Source: Gammaproteobacteria bacterium
Lineage (GTDB): Bacteria; Pseudomonadota; Gammaproteobacteria; Immundisolibacterales; JAKLLR01
Length of the DNA stretch: 50,579 nucleotides
Direction of reading: 5' to 3'
NCBI GenBank assembly: GCA_022014175.1
Contig: JAKLLR010000003.1
Span: forward strand, 1-50,579
How positions within the stretch are numbered: position 1 is the first letter of the stretch; each line of letters opens with the position of its first letter. A program made the position numbers and the translations under genes. Shown here one piece after another: positions 21,201-30,238 of the stretch. The notes below the pieces were generated by a model that saw only the letters and a list, made by a program, of their open reading frames with translations, did not search any database and had not been told where the DNA came from.

Positions 21201-22178
21201 TTACCAGAATCGCCACCAGGGCCTCAGGCTAGCCCGGTCCCAGGCGGTGATCTGTCGACGGTTTCGATCCATCTGCCAGATTTCCAGTTGATCGAGCACC
21301 CCGCTACCCAGGGCCTGGTGCAGTTCAGTCATCAGGGGGGTTGTCTGTTGGAGTTGGTCGATCTCCGGCAGCAGTAGTGCCGGCCCGGTCGGGGCGGAAT
21401 CGAGCCAGCAACGGAGCCACTCACTCAGATCTTCCGGCAGCGCCTCCGCTTTACGCCCCCCAAGCTGAGCCAGTCCAACGGCCAGGGGATCATTCGAAAC
21501 CACCTGCTGCCAGGGCGTTTCCCTCACCCTGGGTTGGCTGCCGCCGCCCCAGAACCAGAGGCTGTTGACCGGGTAACGGTCCTGCTCGGCCCGAGCCAGA
21601 TTCACCGGGTGGTGGTGCAGCAGCATCTGCAATTCATTCATGCGGCGACACCAGTTCATGGCATCATCGCCCCTGGGCAGATGGGGCTCGATGGCCCCAC
21701 CCTCTATCGCCGACAATGGGGTGGTCTGTAACTTAGTGGAGCCGGGCAGCCGTAGATACCAGCGGAATGGATCCGGCGAAAACAGCTCCAACTGCTCTTC
21801 CGCCAGAAATGCAGCCACAGTCGCGGCCAGCTGACCCGCCTCGGCCAGATCCAAACCGACGCTCCGAGCACCGGCCAGCAGCAGTTGGTCCCGGGTGGCC
21901 TGCAGACAGACCGGGTCGGCCCGCAGCCAGTAACCGGGGGCTGCTTCAGCCAGATCCACCACGGCAGTGACCGCTGCGACCGGCAGATCCATATCTGCTG
22001 CCGGACTCAGATTAAACAGCTCGAACAGCGCGCCGGCACGACCCCCGTGTGTCACCGCTGTCTCAATAACAGTCTCTTGCCCCTTCGGCCACAGCTGTCG
22101 ACTGGAGTCAACCAAAGACTCCAGAGCCGGTAAAACCAGGGTAATTCGGGGTTTCCCTGAACCCGCCCCGGTAGTCAA
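21201..22178 (-). CDS. COG4255-type conserved protein (often labelled phosphoglycerate mutase-like)
   Basis: 325 residues. It resembles a family found beside recJ and mutL in sulfur-oxidising and related gammaproteobacteria and described loosely as regulator or phosphoglycerate mutase-like. Recognisable signatures are LRADPVCLQATRDQLLLAG (near 85-103), MNELQMLLHHHPVN (near 179-192) and NSLWFWGGGSQP (near 204-215). I see no metal-binding serine motif of a true phosphoglycerate mutase, so no enzyme activity is claimed. The start overlaps the mutL stop by four bases, so the two are translationally coupled. Confidence 0.7.
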   Translation of the reverse strand: MTTGAGSGKPRITLVLPALESLVDSSRQLWPKGQETVIETAVTHGGRAGALFELFNLSPAADMDLPVAAVTAVVDLAEAAPGYWLRADPVCLQATRDQLLLAGARSVGLDLAEAGQLAATVAAFLAEEQLELFSPDPFRWYLRLPGSTKLQTTPLSAIEGGAIEPHLPRGDDAMNWCRRMNELQMLLHHHPVNLARAEQDRYPVNSLWFWGGGSQPRVRETPWQQVVSNDPLAVGLAQLGGRKAEALPEDLSEWLRCWLDSAPTGPALLLPEIDQLQQTTPLMTELHQALGSGVLDQLEIWQMDRNRRQITAWDRASLRPWWRFW

Positions 22179-24028
22179 CGACCGCGCATAAAGAGTTTGT
22201 CTATGGCCGAGAGGTCCAACTGAACCCAGGTCGGTCGACCGTGGTTACACTGACCACTCCGCTCGGTGGCCTCCATCTCCCGCAGCAGGCCATTCATCTC
22301 CGGCAGGGTCAGCTGTCGGTTCGCCCGCACTGAGGTGTGGCAAGCGAGAGTCGAGAGCAGCTGGTCCTGCTCCTGCGCAGTGCGGTTGCTACTGCCAAAA
22401 CGCTGCAAGTCGGCAATCAGATCCCGCACCATCGCACTCGCATCCGCATCCCTGAGCAGGGCCGGGACTTCTCGAATCGTGACCGACTCTGGCCCGCTGG
22501 GGGTCACCTCAAAACCGTGGGAGAGCAGCTCATCCTGCGCAGTCAGCACCGTGTCCATCTCTCGGCCTGAGAGGTGAAGCACAAGAGGAATCAGCAGAGG
22601 CTGACGCACCAGGGGATTGTCCGCCCGCTGCTGCTTTAACCGCTCGTAGAGAATCCGCTCATGGCCGGCATGCATATCCACCAGCACCAGACCGGCCCGG
22701 TTTTGCGCCAGGATATAGATGCCGTGGAGCTGGGCCAGGGCATAACCCAGGGGTGGAATCTCTACCTCCTCGGTTTCCGGGGACAGGCCCCCCTCTACAG
22801 CCGTCGCCAGCGGCTGGGCGGCCAGCTGGTAGAACCCGGTTGTTTCACTCACCGAACCACCGGCTACCGCCATTTCAAAATTGGGACGATAGCCGGACAA
22901 ACCGCCAGCCCCGCCGCCCGGGAAGCCGGCTATCGGCATCGGCATCGCGGGCGCACCACCAAAGGCCCCATCAGTGGCAACATTCGGGTTGGTTTCACCG
23001 ACCCCGGCGCGAGCATCCCGCAACCGCTCCCGCACCGCCCGATGGATGAAATCATGCACCATCCGGCTGTCCCGAAAGCGGACCTCGCTTTTGGTCGGAT
23101 GCACATTGACATCCACCCGGGTCGGATCGAGTTCGAGATAGAGCAGATAGGCGGGATGGCGACCCTGATGGAGCACATCGGCGTAACCCAGGCGAATGGC
23201 GTGACTAACAGTTTTGTCACGAATCACCCGGCCATTGACGTAGACGTACTGCATATTCGCGGCGGCGCGGGCAAACGCAGGGGTGGCGATCCACCCCTCC
23301 AGCGACAAACCGGCGGCTTCGCTGCGCAGGGGCAGCGCATGCTCCATGAAGCCCCGACCGAGCAGCTTGCTAACTCGCCCCGCACGGGCGGACTCACTCT
23401 CAGCGATAGGCAGATCCTGCCCCGTACGACCGTTATAACGCCAGGTGAAACGGACATCGAAACGGGCCATTGCAAGCCGTCTCAGAGCCTCCTCAATGTG
23501 GCTCTGTTCGGTCCGTTCGGTCCGCAGGAACTTACGCCGGGCCGGGGTGTTGTAGAAGAGATCCCGCACCACCACGCTGGTGCCCTGCGGGTGCGGTGCA
23601 GGCTGGGGGTCGCCGCCCTCGGCCCCGGAGCCGACCTGCCAGCCGTTGCCGTCCTGAGCTGATATCAGCTGCAGACGAGAGACGGACGCAATCGAGGGCA
23701 GCGCCTCACCGCGAAACCCCAGGGTGGTGATGGCTTCAAGATCCTCCAGGGTTGACACTTTTGAGGTGGCGTGGCGGGTCAGTGCCAGAGAGAGTTGATC
23801 CCGGGGAATACCAAAACCATCATCCCGCACCCGAATCAGCCGGGTACCGCCAGCTTCGATCTCGATATCAATGTGGCGGGCACCCGCATCCAGGGCATTT
23901 TCCAGCACCTCTTTGACCACCGAAGCGGGGCGTTCAACCACCTCCCCGGCAGCAATCTGATCACTCAGATTTGATGACAGTAACTTAATCGAGGGTGGCG
24001 CCTGTCTGTCAGACTGGCCCTCACCCAT
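22175..24028 (-). CDS. mutL: DNA mismatch repair protein MutL (endonuclease-type)
   Basis: 617 residues. The GHKL ATPase region has ENALDAGA, VRDDGFGIP and TLGFRGEALPSIASVSRL (about 37-110). A Gly/Pro-rich linker covers roughly 330-420. The C-terminal domain carries DMHAGHERILYE near residue 451, a one-residue variant of the metal-dependent endonuclease motif DQHAxxExxxxE, together with ACHTSVRA and CNHGRPT. That set is typical of MutL from species without MutH, and implies self-nicking mismatch repair. It overlaps the amidase stop by eight bases and the COG4255 start by four. Confidence 0.97.
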   Translation of the reverse strand: MGEGQSDRQAPPSIKLLSSNLSDQIAAGEVVERPASVVKEVLENALDAGARHIDIEIEAGGTRLIRVRDDGFGIPRDQLSLALTRHATSKVSTLEDLEAITTLGFRGEALPSIASVSRLQLISAQDGNGWQVGSGAEGGDPQPAPHPQGTSVVVRDLFYNTPARRKFLRTERTEQSHIEEALRRLAMARFDVRFTWRYNGRTGQDLPIAESESARAGRVSKLLGRGFMEHALPLRSEAAGLSLEGWIATPAFARAAANMQYVYVNGRVIRDKTVSHAIRLGYADVLHQGRHPAYLLYLELDPTRVDVNVHPTKSEVRFRDSRMVHDFIHRAVRERLRDARAGVGETNPNVATDGAFGGAPAMPMPIAGFPGGGAGGLSGYRPNFEMAVAGGSVSETTGFYQLAAQPLATAVEGGLSPETEEVEIPPLGYALAQLHGIYILAQNRAGLVLVDMHAGHERILYERLKQQRADNPLVRQPLLIPLVLHLSGREMDTVLTAQDELLSHGFEVTPSGPESVTIREVPALLRDADASAMVRDLIADLQRFGSSNRTAQEQDQLLSTLACHTSVRANRQLTLPEMNGLLREMEATERSGQCNHGRPTWVQLDLSAIDKLFMRGR

Positions 24029-25382
24029 CCCGACGTTCTGGAATGATCAACACGTCCCCTACCCTCAACAGGCGGCTGCTGCCGGGATTATTCCGGCGCA
24101 GCACTGCAAGGGAGACATTATAGCGCTGCGCCAGAGCCGACAGGGTGTCACCCCGACTGACCACATGTTTGATCCGGGATGGCCCGGGCGTTTGTCCAGG
24201 GGTTTCCCCATCCGACTCCGCCAGGGTACTGAACTGGGGCAGCTCATGACGATATCGCCGAATACCATCCAGCAGCGCACTGGCCAGAAGCGTCTGGTGG
24301 CCGCCGCTACGGAGCTTCCGCTCCTCTTCCGGGTTTGAGATGAACGCCGTCTCGACCAACACGGAGGGAATATCCGGGGACTTCAGCACCACAAAACCGG
24401 CCTGCTGAACCGTAGATTTATGCAGCGGACCCACACCCTTCAGCGAACTCACCAGATGCTGACCCAGGGTCAGACTGTCTTCTATCGTCGCGTTCTGAGC
24501 GAGATCAATCAGTACCGAACGAACCACGTCATCCTTATCGTCAAGACTCACGCCGCCAATCAGATCCGATGCATTCTCCTTGGCCGCCAACCAGCGGGCC
24601 GCCTCACTGGTGGCACCCCGCTGGGAGACCACATAAACCGAAGAGCCGTGGGCCTTGGGCGATTTGAAGGCATCCGCATGGATCGACACAAACAGATCGG
24701 CATCCAGCGCCCGGGCTTTGGCAATGCGCTGGCGCAGACTGAGGAAGTAATCACCGCTCCGGGTCAATTCCGCCCGCATACCGGGCTCCGCGTCGATTTT
24801 CTGCTTCAGACGCCGCGCGATCTCCAGCACCACCCTCTTCTCCTGGGTGCCACGCGGACCATTGGCCCCTGGATCCTCACCCCCATGTCCCGGATCGAGC
24901 ACCACCACAAAATCTTTTTTTGTTGGCACAGCGCGTGTGATGGAGGTCCCGCTAGCCTGGCCCTGACTAGCCGCCCGAGGTGACAAAGTAGACCCAGGCT
25001 TGTTCAGATCAATCACCAACCGATGGCCATACTGCTCCGCCGGCGGCAACAGAAAGGTCTCGTAATCGATCTTCTGGCTAAGGTCCAGCACCAGACGCAA
25101 ACCACCCCCCCGCGGGGCGTGACGAAGCGCAGTGACCAACTCGCCCGGCTTAACGCTCTGACCTAATCCTGCTACCGCTCCAGTACCGGCCAGATCCAGT
25201 ACCAGGCGGTTCGGCGCTCGTAACGGGAAAGCCTTGTACTCGGTCGCACCACTGAGGTCCAGCACCACCCGGGTATGGGTCGGCGCCTCCCAAACCCGGA
25301 CATCCCTAACCTGAGCCGCCCCGGCCAACAGGGGCAACAAACCAACCAAAGCAACCACACCGCTAAGGATTAACCTGACCAT
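24021..25382 (-). CDS. amiC: N-acetylmuramoyl-L-alanine amidase (AMIN, Amidase_3, LysM)
   Basis: A periplasmic zinc amidase that cleaves septal peptidoglycan during cell separation. A signal peptide (LILSGVVALVGLLPLLAGAAQ) is followed by an AMIN domain that targets the septum (about 23-125), the Amidase_3 domain (about 158-385) and one LysM repeat (SRGDTLSALAQRYNVSLAVL near 407-426). Zinc and catalytic residues sit in LDPGHGGEDPGANG, DLFVSIHADAF and VETAFISNPEEE. E. coli AmiB at this locus also carries a LysM. The choice of the symbol amiC over amiB is not certain. The start overlaps the tsaE stop by 13 bases. Confidence 0.93.
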   Translation of the reverse strand: MVRLILSGVVALVGLLPLLAGAAQVRDVRVWEAPTHTRVVLDLSGATEYKAFPLRAPNRLVLDLAGTGAVAGLGQSVKPGELVTALRHAPRGGGLRLVLDLSQKIDYETFLLPPAEQYGHRLVIDLNKPGSTLSPRAASQGQASGTSITRAVPTKKDFVVVLDPGHGGEDPGANGPRGTQEKRVVLEIARRLKQKIDAEPGMRAELTRSGDYFLSLRQRIAKARALDADLFVSIHADAFKSPKAHGSSVYVVSQRGATSEAARWLAAKENASDLIGGVSLDDKDDVVRSVLIDLAQNATIEDSLTLGQHLVSSLKGVGPLHKSTVQQAGFVVLKSPDIPSVLVETAFISNPEEERKLRSGGHQTLLASALLDGIRRYRHELPQFSTLAESDGETPGQTPGPSRIKHVVSRGDTLSALAQRYNVSLAVLRRNNPGSSRLLRVGDVLIIPERRDG

Positions 25383-25831
25383 CGAATGCCCTCCAGCGCG
25401 GTTTTACCCCGCGGGCTGTGCGGAATCAACGCCACCCGACGCCCCTCATGGGCACCGGTAATATGAATATCAAGATCCGGCTGTGGCAACACCCCGGCGG
25501 CCCGTTCCGGCCACTCAATCCAGCAGCTGGTGCGGGTATCGAAAACATCTCTCGCACCGATAAACTCCAGCTCCTCCGGATCACCGAGCCGATAGAGATC
25601 AAAGTGGCAGAGCCGCCCCTTATTCAGTTCATAGCACTCAAGCAGCGGATAGGTCGGACTCGGCACCACTCCGCTGTATCCCAGCCGGCGCAGGGCACCC
25701 CGAACCAGCGTGCTCTTGCCGGCACCCAGGTCGCCCCGCAGAAACACCACGAAACCACCACCAGCCACATCGGCCAACGCCCCGCCCAACCGCCGCTGGG
25801 CTGCTTCCCCTTGCACATCAATCACTCGCAT
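25370..25831 (-). CDS. tsaE: tRNA threonylcarbamoyladenosine biosynthesis ATPase TsaE
   Basis: ATPase partner of TsaB and TsaD in forming t6A37 on ANN-decoding tRNAs. Walker A is LRGDLGAGKSTLVRGALRRLG (near 29-49), followed by SPTYPLLECYE and HFDLYRLGDPEELEFIGARD, a signature of the family. I prefer ATG 25831 (MRVIDVQGEAAQRRL), 153 residues; an ATG four codons upstream at 25843 is possible. The start lies inside the nnr 3' end, so translation is coupled. Confidence 0.95.
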   Translation of the reverse strand: MRVIDVQGEAAQRRLGGALADVAGGGFVVFLRGDLGAGKSTLVRGALRRLGYSGVVPSPTYPLLECYELNKGRLCHFDLYRLGDPEELEFIGARDVFDTRTSCWIEWPERAAGVLPQPDLDIHITGAHEGRRVALIPHSPRGKTALEGIRWSG

Positions 25832-27317
25832 CCGCCATACCATTAATCAGTGCCCGCACTGCAGGGAACAGATCCGAAGCGATCAGCCCCCGCTCGCCAT
25901 CGACCGCAGCCCGGTCCCCGGCCCTGGCGTGCAATGCGGTGGCCGTTTTTGCCGCATTCATCAGGGTCAGCCCCTGCGCCAGCAACCCACCGACCAGACC
26001 ACTCAACACATCACCCATACCACCGCTCGCCATGCCGGGATTGCCATAGGGGCAAACTGTAACTTCATCCTTTGAGACGATCAGGCTACCGGCACCCTTT
26101 AGCAGACAGACACCACCATAGCGGGCCACAATTTCCCGCGCCGCGGCAAACCGATCACCCTCGACTTCTGCTGTATCGCTGTCAAGCAGCCGGGCCGCTT
26201 CACCAGGATGAGGGGTCAATATCCAGTTATCCCGATAAACTGGCTCCCGCGCCAGTAGGTTGAGAGCATCTGCATCCAACACCTTCGGCTCAGGCCGTTC
26301 GAGCACCACCTGCAGCAGGTCGCTGCCCCACACCCCCTGACCCAGGCCGGGTCCCATAACTAGGGCAGTTGCTCGGGCGAACAGCGGCTGCAGGGCTTCA
26401 GACCTCGCCACGCTCTGGGCCATCAGTTCCGGGCGGCTGGCATTGACCTGTGCCGCGTGGGCTGGATGGGTTGCGACACTGACCAGACCCGCACCGGATC
26501 GCAGGGCGGCTTCTCCTGCAAGCCGGACCGCACCCTGCATACCCGCATCACCACCGATCACCAGCAGATGTCCGTAATCGCCCTTGTGGCCGCACCGCCG
26601 CCGAGGCCTGAGGTGAACTGCTCGCAATGACGGCCAGTCCAGCAGCTCCCCAGCGGGCTGGATCTGCTGATACACCCCATCTGGTAACCCTAGGTCGGCC
26701 AGCTCCACCACTCCGGTCACATCCCGCGCCACGCCGGTAAACAGCCCCTGTTTCAGACTGATAAAGCTGACCGTGTGATCCGCAGACAGGGCAGCACCCA
26801 TCACCCGACCAGTCTCGGCATTCAGCCCGGAGGGGACATCCGCCGCCAGCACCGGTACCGCCGCATTGTTGATACGCTCAAACAGACGCTGAAACTCATC
26901 GCTGAGCGGGCGGTCGATCCCGGTACCAAAAAGGGCGTCCACGATCACATCGGCATCACTGACGCGGGTCGGTAAACCGCTGATCTCAGCATAATCCTGC
27001 AGATACCGCGCCCGGGCAGCGGCAGCCTCGCTGCCTTCGCGGCAGCTGCCACACAGGGCGTGTAAATTGACATCAATTCCAGCAGCTCGGGCCAGACGAC
27101 CGAGCACGTAACCGTCACCACCGTTGTTCCCGGCACCACAGAGGACCATAATGCGCCGCACCCGGGGCCAGGCCGCCTGCAAACGCTCGAACAGGGCGTG
27201 ACCCGCGCGCTCCATCAGCTCCAGACCGTCAATCCCGAAATCCCTGATCGCGATGCGATCAAGCTCCCGGCTTTGCGCTACCGTATAGAGACGGGACGAC
27301 GATAGAGTCTGTTCCAT
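25818..27317 (-). CDS. nnr: Bifunctional NAD(P)H-hydrate epimerase/dehydratase
   Basis: Repairs damaged NAD(P)H. 499 residues in two domains. The N-terminal YjeF epimerase has MVLCGAGNNGGDGYVLGRL (near 57-75) and DVIVDALFGTGIDRPL. The C-terminal ADP-dependent dehydratase (about 230-490) has HKGDYGHLLVIGGDAGMQGA, ILTPHPGEAARLL and NPGMASGGMGDVLSG. It starts the nnr-tsaE-amidase-mutL-COG4255 run; its start is 88 bases from the divergent queG, so the gap should hold both promoters. Confidence 0.96.
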   Translation of the reverse strand: MEQTLSSSRLYTVAQSRELDRIAIRDFGIDGLELMERAGHALFERLQAAWPRVRRIMVLCGAGNNGGDGYVLGRLARAAGIDVNLHALCGSCREGSEAAAARARYLQDYAEISGLPTRVSDADVIVDALFGTGIDRPLSDEFQRLFERINNAAVPVLAADVPSGLNAETGRVMGAALSADHTVSFISLKQGLFTGVARDVTGVVELADLGLPDGVYQQIQPAGELLDWPSLRAVHLRPRRRCGHKGDYGHLLVIGGDAGMQGAVRLAGEAALRSGAGLVSVATHPAHAAQVNASRPELMAQSVARSEALQPLFARATALVMGPGLGQGVWGSDLLQVVLERPEPKVLDADALNLLAREPVYRDNWILTPHPGEAARLLDSDTAEVEGDRFAAAREIVARYGGVCLLKGAGSLIVSKDEVTVCPYGNPGMASGGMGDVLSGLVGGLLAQGLTLMNAAKTATALHARAGDRAAVDGERGLIASDLFPAVRALINGMADASD

Positions 27318-27405
27318 GCCACCGATTCCTGCTGCTCACTACAATCGCTATAGCCTTCCAGACTCTCATAATGATCAATAACTTATAAAAAATCAAACAA
27401 AAAAC

Positions 27406-28473
27406 ATGGAGTTAGAAAGACTTTCTAGAAAGATTGAAAGGTGGGGAAATGCCCTTGGCTTCGATCAAATCGGCATCACCGATATCAATCTACAACGGGC
27501 CGAGGGTCGTCTGGAGCGCTGGCTGAAGGACAAATTCCATGGCGAGATGGAATACATGGCCCGCCACGGCAGCAAAAGATCGCACCCTGAAGAGCTCTGC
27601 CCAGGCACCCTGAGGGTCATCAGCGCGCGTTTGAACTACTGGCCCGGAGAATCCTCCGAAAAACTCTGGAATCTGCTCGAAAACCCTGATCAGGCCTATG
27701 TCTCCCGCTATGCGCTGGGGCGGGACTACCACAAAATCCTGCGGCGACGGCTGCAACAACTGGCAACTCAAATCGAGACCGAGACAGGTTCTTTTGGCTA
27801 TCGGGTCTTCACAGATAGCGCCCCGGTACTGGAAAAACCGCTGGCGGAAAAGGCCGGCCTGGGCTGGATTGGAAAACACACCAATCTGATCAATCGACAG
27901 GCAGGCTCCTGGTTTTTTCTCGGCGAAATCTACACCGACCTGCCGCTACCACCGAACACTCAGAGGGAACCGGATCACTGCGGTAACTGTCAGGCCTGTA
28001 TCGATGTTTGTCCGACCGGGGCCATTGTGGCCCCCTATCGGCTCGACGCGCGCCGCTGCATCTCCTACCTGACCATTGAGTTGAAAGGGGCCATACCGGT
28101 TGAATTCCGGCCTCTGATTGGTAATCGCATCTTCGGCTGCGACGATTGCCAGCTGGTCTGCCCCTGGAATCGTTTTGCCCAGACCGCCGAACTCCCTGAT
28201 TTCACACCTCGACACAGCCTTGAAAGCATCAGCCTGGTGGAGCTAATGAACTGGGATGAAGCTACTTTTCTCGCTCGCACTACCGGGTCCGCCATCCGCC
28301 GCATCGGTTACGAACGCTGGCAGCGCAATCTGGCGGTTGCGCTGGGTAACGTACCGAATCCGACGCCGAAGGTAGTCACCACCCTCGAACAACAGCGGGC
28401 AAGCAACCCGTCGGAACTGGTACGGGAGCATCTTGACTGGGCGTTAGTGCAGCACCGTGAGAGACCCGAATAG
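27406..28473 (+). CDS. queG: Epoxyqueuosine reductase QueG
   Basis: Last step of queuosine synthesis, reducing epoxyqueuosine in tRNA with cobalamin and two 4Fe-4S clusters. 355 residues. The N-terminal half binds cobalamin (GRDYHKILRRRLQQL, then FTDSAPVLEKPLAEKAGLGW). Cluster ligands lie in CGNCQACIDVCPTGAI (near 192-207) and CDDCQLVCPWN (near 245-255). It ends at TAG 28471. The same frame stays open for 52 further codons to another TAG at 28630, with no recognised domain there. The gap to the next gene (28474-28662) otherwise holds nothing I recognise. Confidence 0.97.
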   Translation: MELERLSRKIERWGNALGFDQIGITDINLQRAEGRLERWLKDKFHGEMEYMARHGSKRSHPEELCPGTLRVISARLNYWPGESSEKLWNLLENPDQAYVSRYALGRDYHKILRRRLQQLATQIETETGSFGYRVFTDSAPVLEKPLAEKAGLGWIGKHTNLINRQAGSWFFLGEIYTDLPLPPNTQREPDHCGNCQACIDVCPTGAIVAPYRLDARRCISYLTIELKGAIPVEFRPLIGNRIFGCDDCQLVCPWNRFAQTAELPDFTPRHSLESISLVELMNWDEATFLARTTGSAIRRIGYERWQRNLAVALGNVPNPTPKVVTTLEQQRASNPSELVREHLDWALVQHRERPE

Positions 28474-28662
28474 CTGTCAGCCGGAGAGACCCTCGGGCGC
28501 TCACTCACCGTTCCAATAATCGACAGCGATCGATACCGGACCCTGACCCAGCTTCTCGGCAGCCAACTGCGGTCAATCGGGGCGGCGGCTGACTCTGAAC
28601 CGCCCGCCATCACCCTGCGTCTGAAGCGGTAGCCAGCGCACGCTGTGAATCTCTGGCACCAC

Positions 28663-29223
28663 CTATTTTTTCAGCTTGGAGAATTTCGAACCTTCAATAG
28701 TGAGATTGAACATCAAGCCCTTGTTACTGAAGACGAATCCAACGATAGGATCCTCGATGTCTACTGTGTTGATATCCTCACCGACACCCCATTTAACCAC
28801 CGCAACAGAGCCATCTACCCCCGCCTTCCAACCTGAACTGGCGCGGAACCCTTTGAGAGCAGCAGAATCCAGAAAAACCAGGACAATAGTCTTGGACTGC
28901 GCCCCGGCCTGAAAGCCGATAGAAGCGGCGGCCGTGCTGTAGTAATCGACAGTACGCCCCCCTATGCGCAAGGCGCCCTCACCATACTCTCCACCAATCC
29001 CGAAACCGGCTTTAATCACACTGGGGAAGACCAGCACGCCGTTGGCATTCTGCAGAAACCGGGAGCCACCCGGCACTTCGTTGCGGAAGCGATCAAGCGC
29101 GGCGTCAACCTTGATATCAATCTCTTTGCTGGATGCGGCCTGGGTATCCGCCGCCCAGACCAGGGTCGCCAACAGCAGAACCAGCCAGAGTGAAGCTCCC
29201 CGGCATCTATTTTTCTGGACCAT
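28663..29223 (-). CDS. SYLF-domain (Ysc84-like) lipid-binding secreted protein
   Basis: About 186 residues from ATG 29223 (MVQKNRCRGASLWLVLLL). A signal peptide is followed by SKEIDIKVDAALDRFRNEVPG and the SYLF core: VLVFPSVIKAGFGIGGEYGE, SIGFQAGAQSKTIVLVF and GVDGSVAVVKWGVGEDIN. SYLF/Ysc84 proteins bind phosphoinositides in eukaryotes; bacterial members are exported and of unknown role. The frame is open 11 codons upstream to 29256, but the hydrophobic signal fits the later Met. It stands alone, between queG (convergent) and the RRM gene. Confidence 0.87.
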   Translation of the reverse strand: MVQKNRCRGASLWLVLLLATLVWAADTQAASSKEIDIKVDAALDRFRNEVPGGSRFLQNANGVLVFPSVIKAGFGIGGEYGEGALRIGGRTVDYYSTAAASIGFQAGAQSKTIVLVFLDSAALKGFRASSGWKAGVDGSVAVVKWGVGEDINTVDIEDPIVGFVFSNKGLMFNLTIEGSKFSKLKK

Positions 29224-29562
29224 CACGAACTCATCTCCATCGCCGATGTAGTACAAGGTGACGATGGTAGCACTGCCAGACTTCCGCTTGTTGTATCAGG
29301 TGGGAGCGCACAGGAACTAACGTGAACGGATTCGCCCCTATCACTTTTTATAGAACACAAAGCCAGTGGTGACGAGATGGCGGGCACACGCGAGCTAAAG
29401 ACCAACTGCAAATGTCAGCGGATCTGATCAAGCAGACCAAAAACCGGAGCAGCACAGCCAACCAGCTTGCCCCGGCTTTTGAGCGGCCAACCGGACTGCT
29501 GGAGCCGGCCCGGGCGCCCGGAGCAGGAACCGGACCGAATGGCCCGGCGCACAGAACCTGAC
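29224..29562. other. Intergenic region between SYLF and RRM genes
   Basis: 339 bases with no convincing reading frame. On the minus strand a TATAAA near 29347 could be a -10 for the SYLF gene, but no good -35 is seen at the right spacing. GC-rich inverted repeats such as CCGGGCGCCCGG (near 29510) lie after the RRM stop and may end its transcript, though no U-run follows. An ACTGCTGGAGCCGG string echoes one in the cinA/lysS gap. Confidence 0.4.
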
Positions 29563-29832
29563 TTAGTAGCGGGGACCGCGGGGGCGCTCTTCCCGGGGAC
29601 GCGCTTCGTTCACCTTCAGATTACGGCCACCCATATTAGTGCCGTCCAGCGCCTTAATGGCTTCCTCTGCCTCAGATGCCGAAGACATCTCCACGAAACC
29701 GAAACCCTTTGAACGGCCACTTTCACGATCCATGATGATGTTTGACGAGGAAACTTCCCCGAACTCGTTAAACATCTCCTGGAGATCTTCACTGGTGGTG
29801 GAATAAGGCAGATTACCAACGTAAATATTCAT
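29563..29832 (-). CDS. RRM-type RNA-binding protein
   Basis: 89 residues from ATG 29832 (MNIYVGNLPYSTTSEDLQ). A single RNA recognition motif shows RNP2 (IYVGNL) at 3-8 and RNP1 (KGFGFVEM) near 43-50, followed by the short Arg/Pro/Gly tail EERPRGPRY. Bacterial members are often cold-induced single-RRM proteins. The frame is open 20 codons upstream to 29892, but those residues do not belong to an RRM. The preceding 400 bases are unusually long and AT-rich for this window, which would suit a regulated leader. Confidence 0.93.
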   Translation of the reverse strand: MNIYVGNLPYSTTSEDLQEMFNEFGEVSSSNIIMDRESGRSKGFGFVEMSSASEAEEAIKALDGTNMGGRNLKVNEARPREERPRGPRY

Positions 29833-30238
29833 ATAAAACCAAATCTCTTTATTACAGCGTGATTCAAAAATGAAGTTACCAAAAAACACCACGCAAATTA
29901 ACTGGCAACGTTTAAATTTTCATGACAGTCCCGATCCGGGGCAGAGCTTCTGAATCAGAAGGCTCATAAGGTTTTATCCGGCAGCGGGACCCGCCACAGC
30001 GCTACTTTTACCATGTCCCCAGCGGGGACCCAAGTTTTTTTACTATTTAGCTAAAAGGCCAATCCCTGGACTAATATCCGAAGTGGTGGGCATCCTGAAA
30101 TTCCAAGGAGTCCAGCTTCTATCCGACCCCAGGAGCCAGAGCGCCCAAAGGACTGTAAGGGCCATGTTGACAATAGCGCCCGACTCTAACATGACAGCTT
30201 CCCACACAAGCGGATGACACGAGAGGCCGAACAGTCGA
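29833..30238. other. Intergenic region with three hairpins, possible leader or small RNA
   Basis: 406 bases between icmF and the RRM gene. On the plus strand there is GAG-CTTCTG-AAT-CAGAAG-(G)-CTC (29944-29965), a smaller GCGG-GAC-CCGC (near 29984-29994), and GTCCCC-AGC-GGGGAC (30015-30029) followed by seven T at 30035-30041. The last has the shape of an intrinsic terminator for plus-strand transcription, although no plus-strand gene lies upstream. On the minus strand the same elements would form the RRM leader. A 49-codon minus frame ending near 30045 has a hydrophobic stretch but no recognisable family. Confidence 0.4.
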
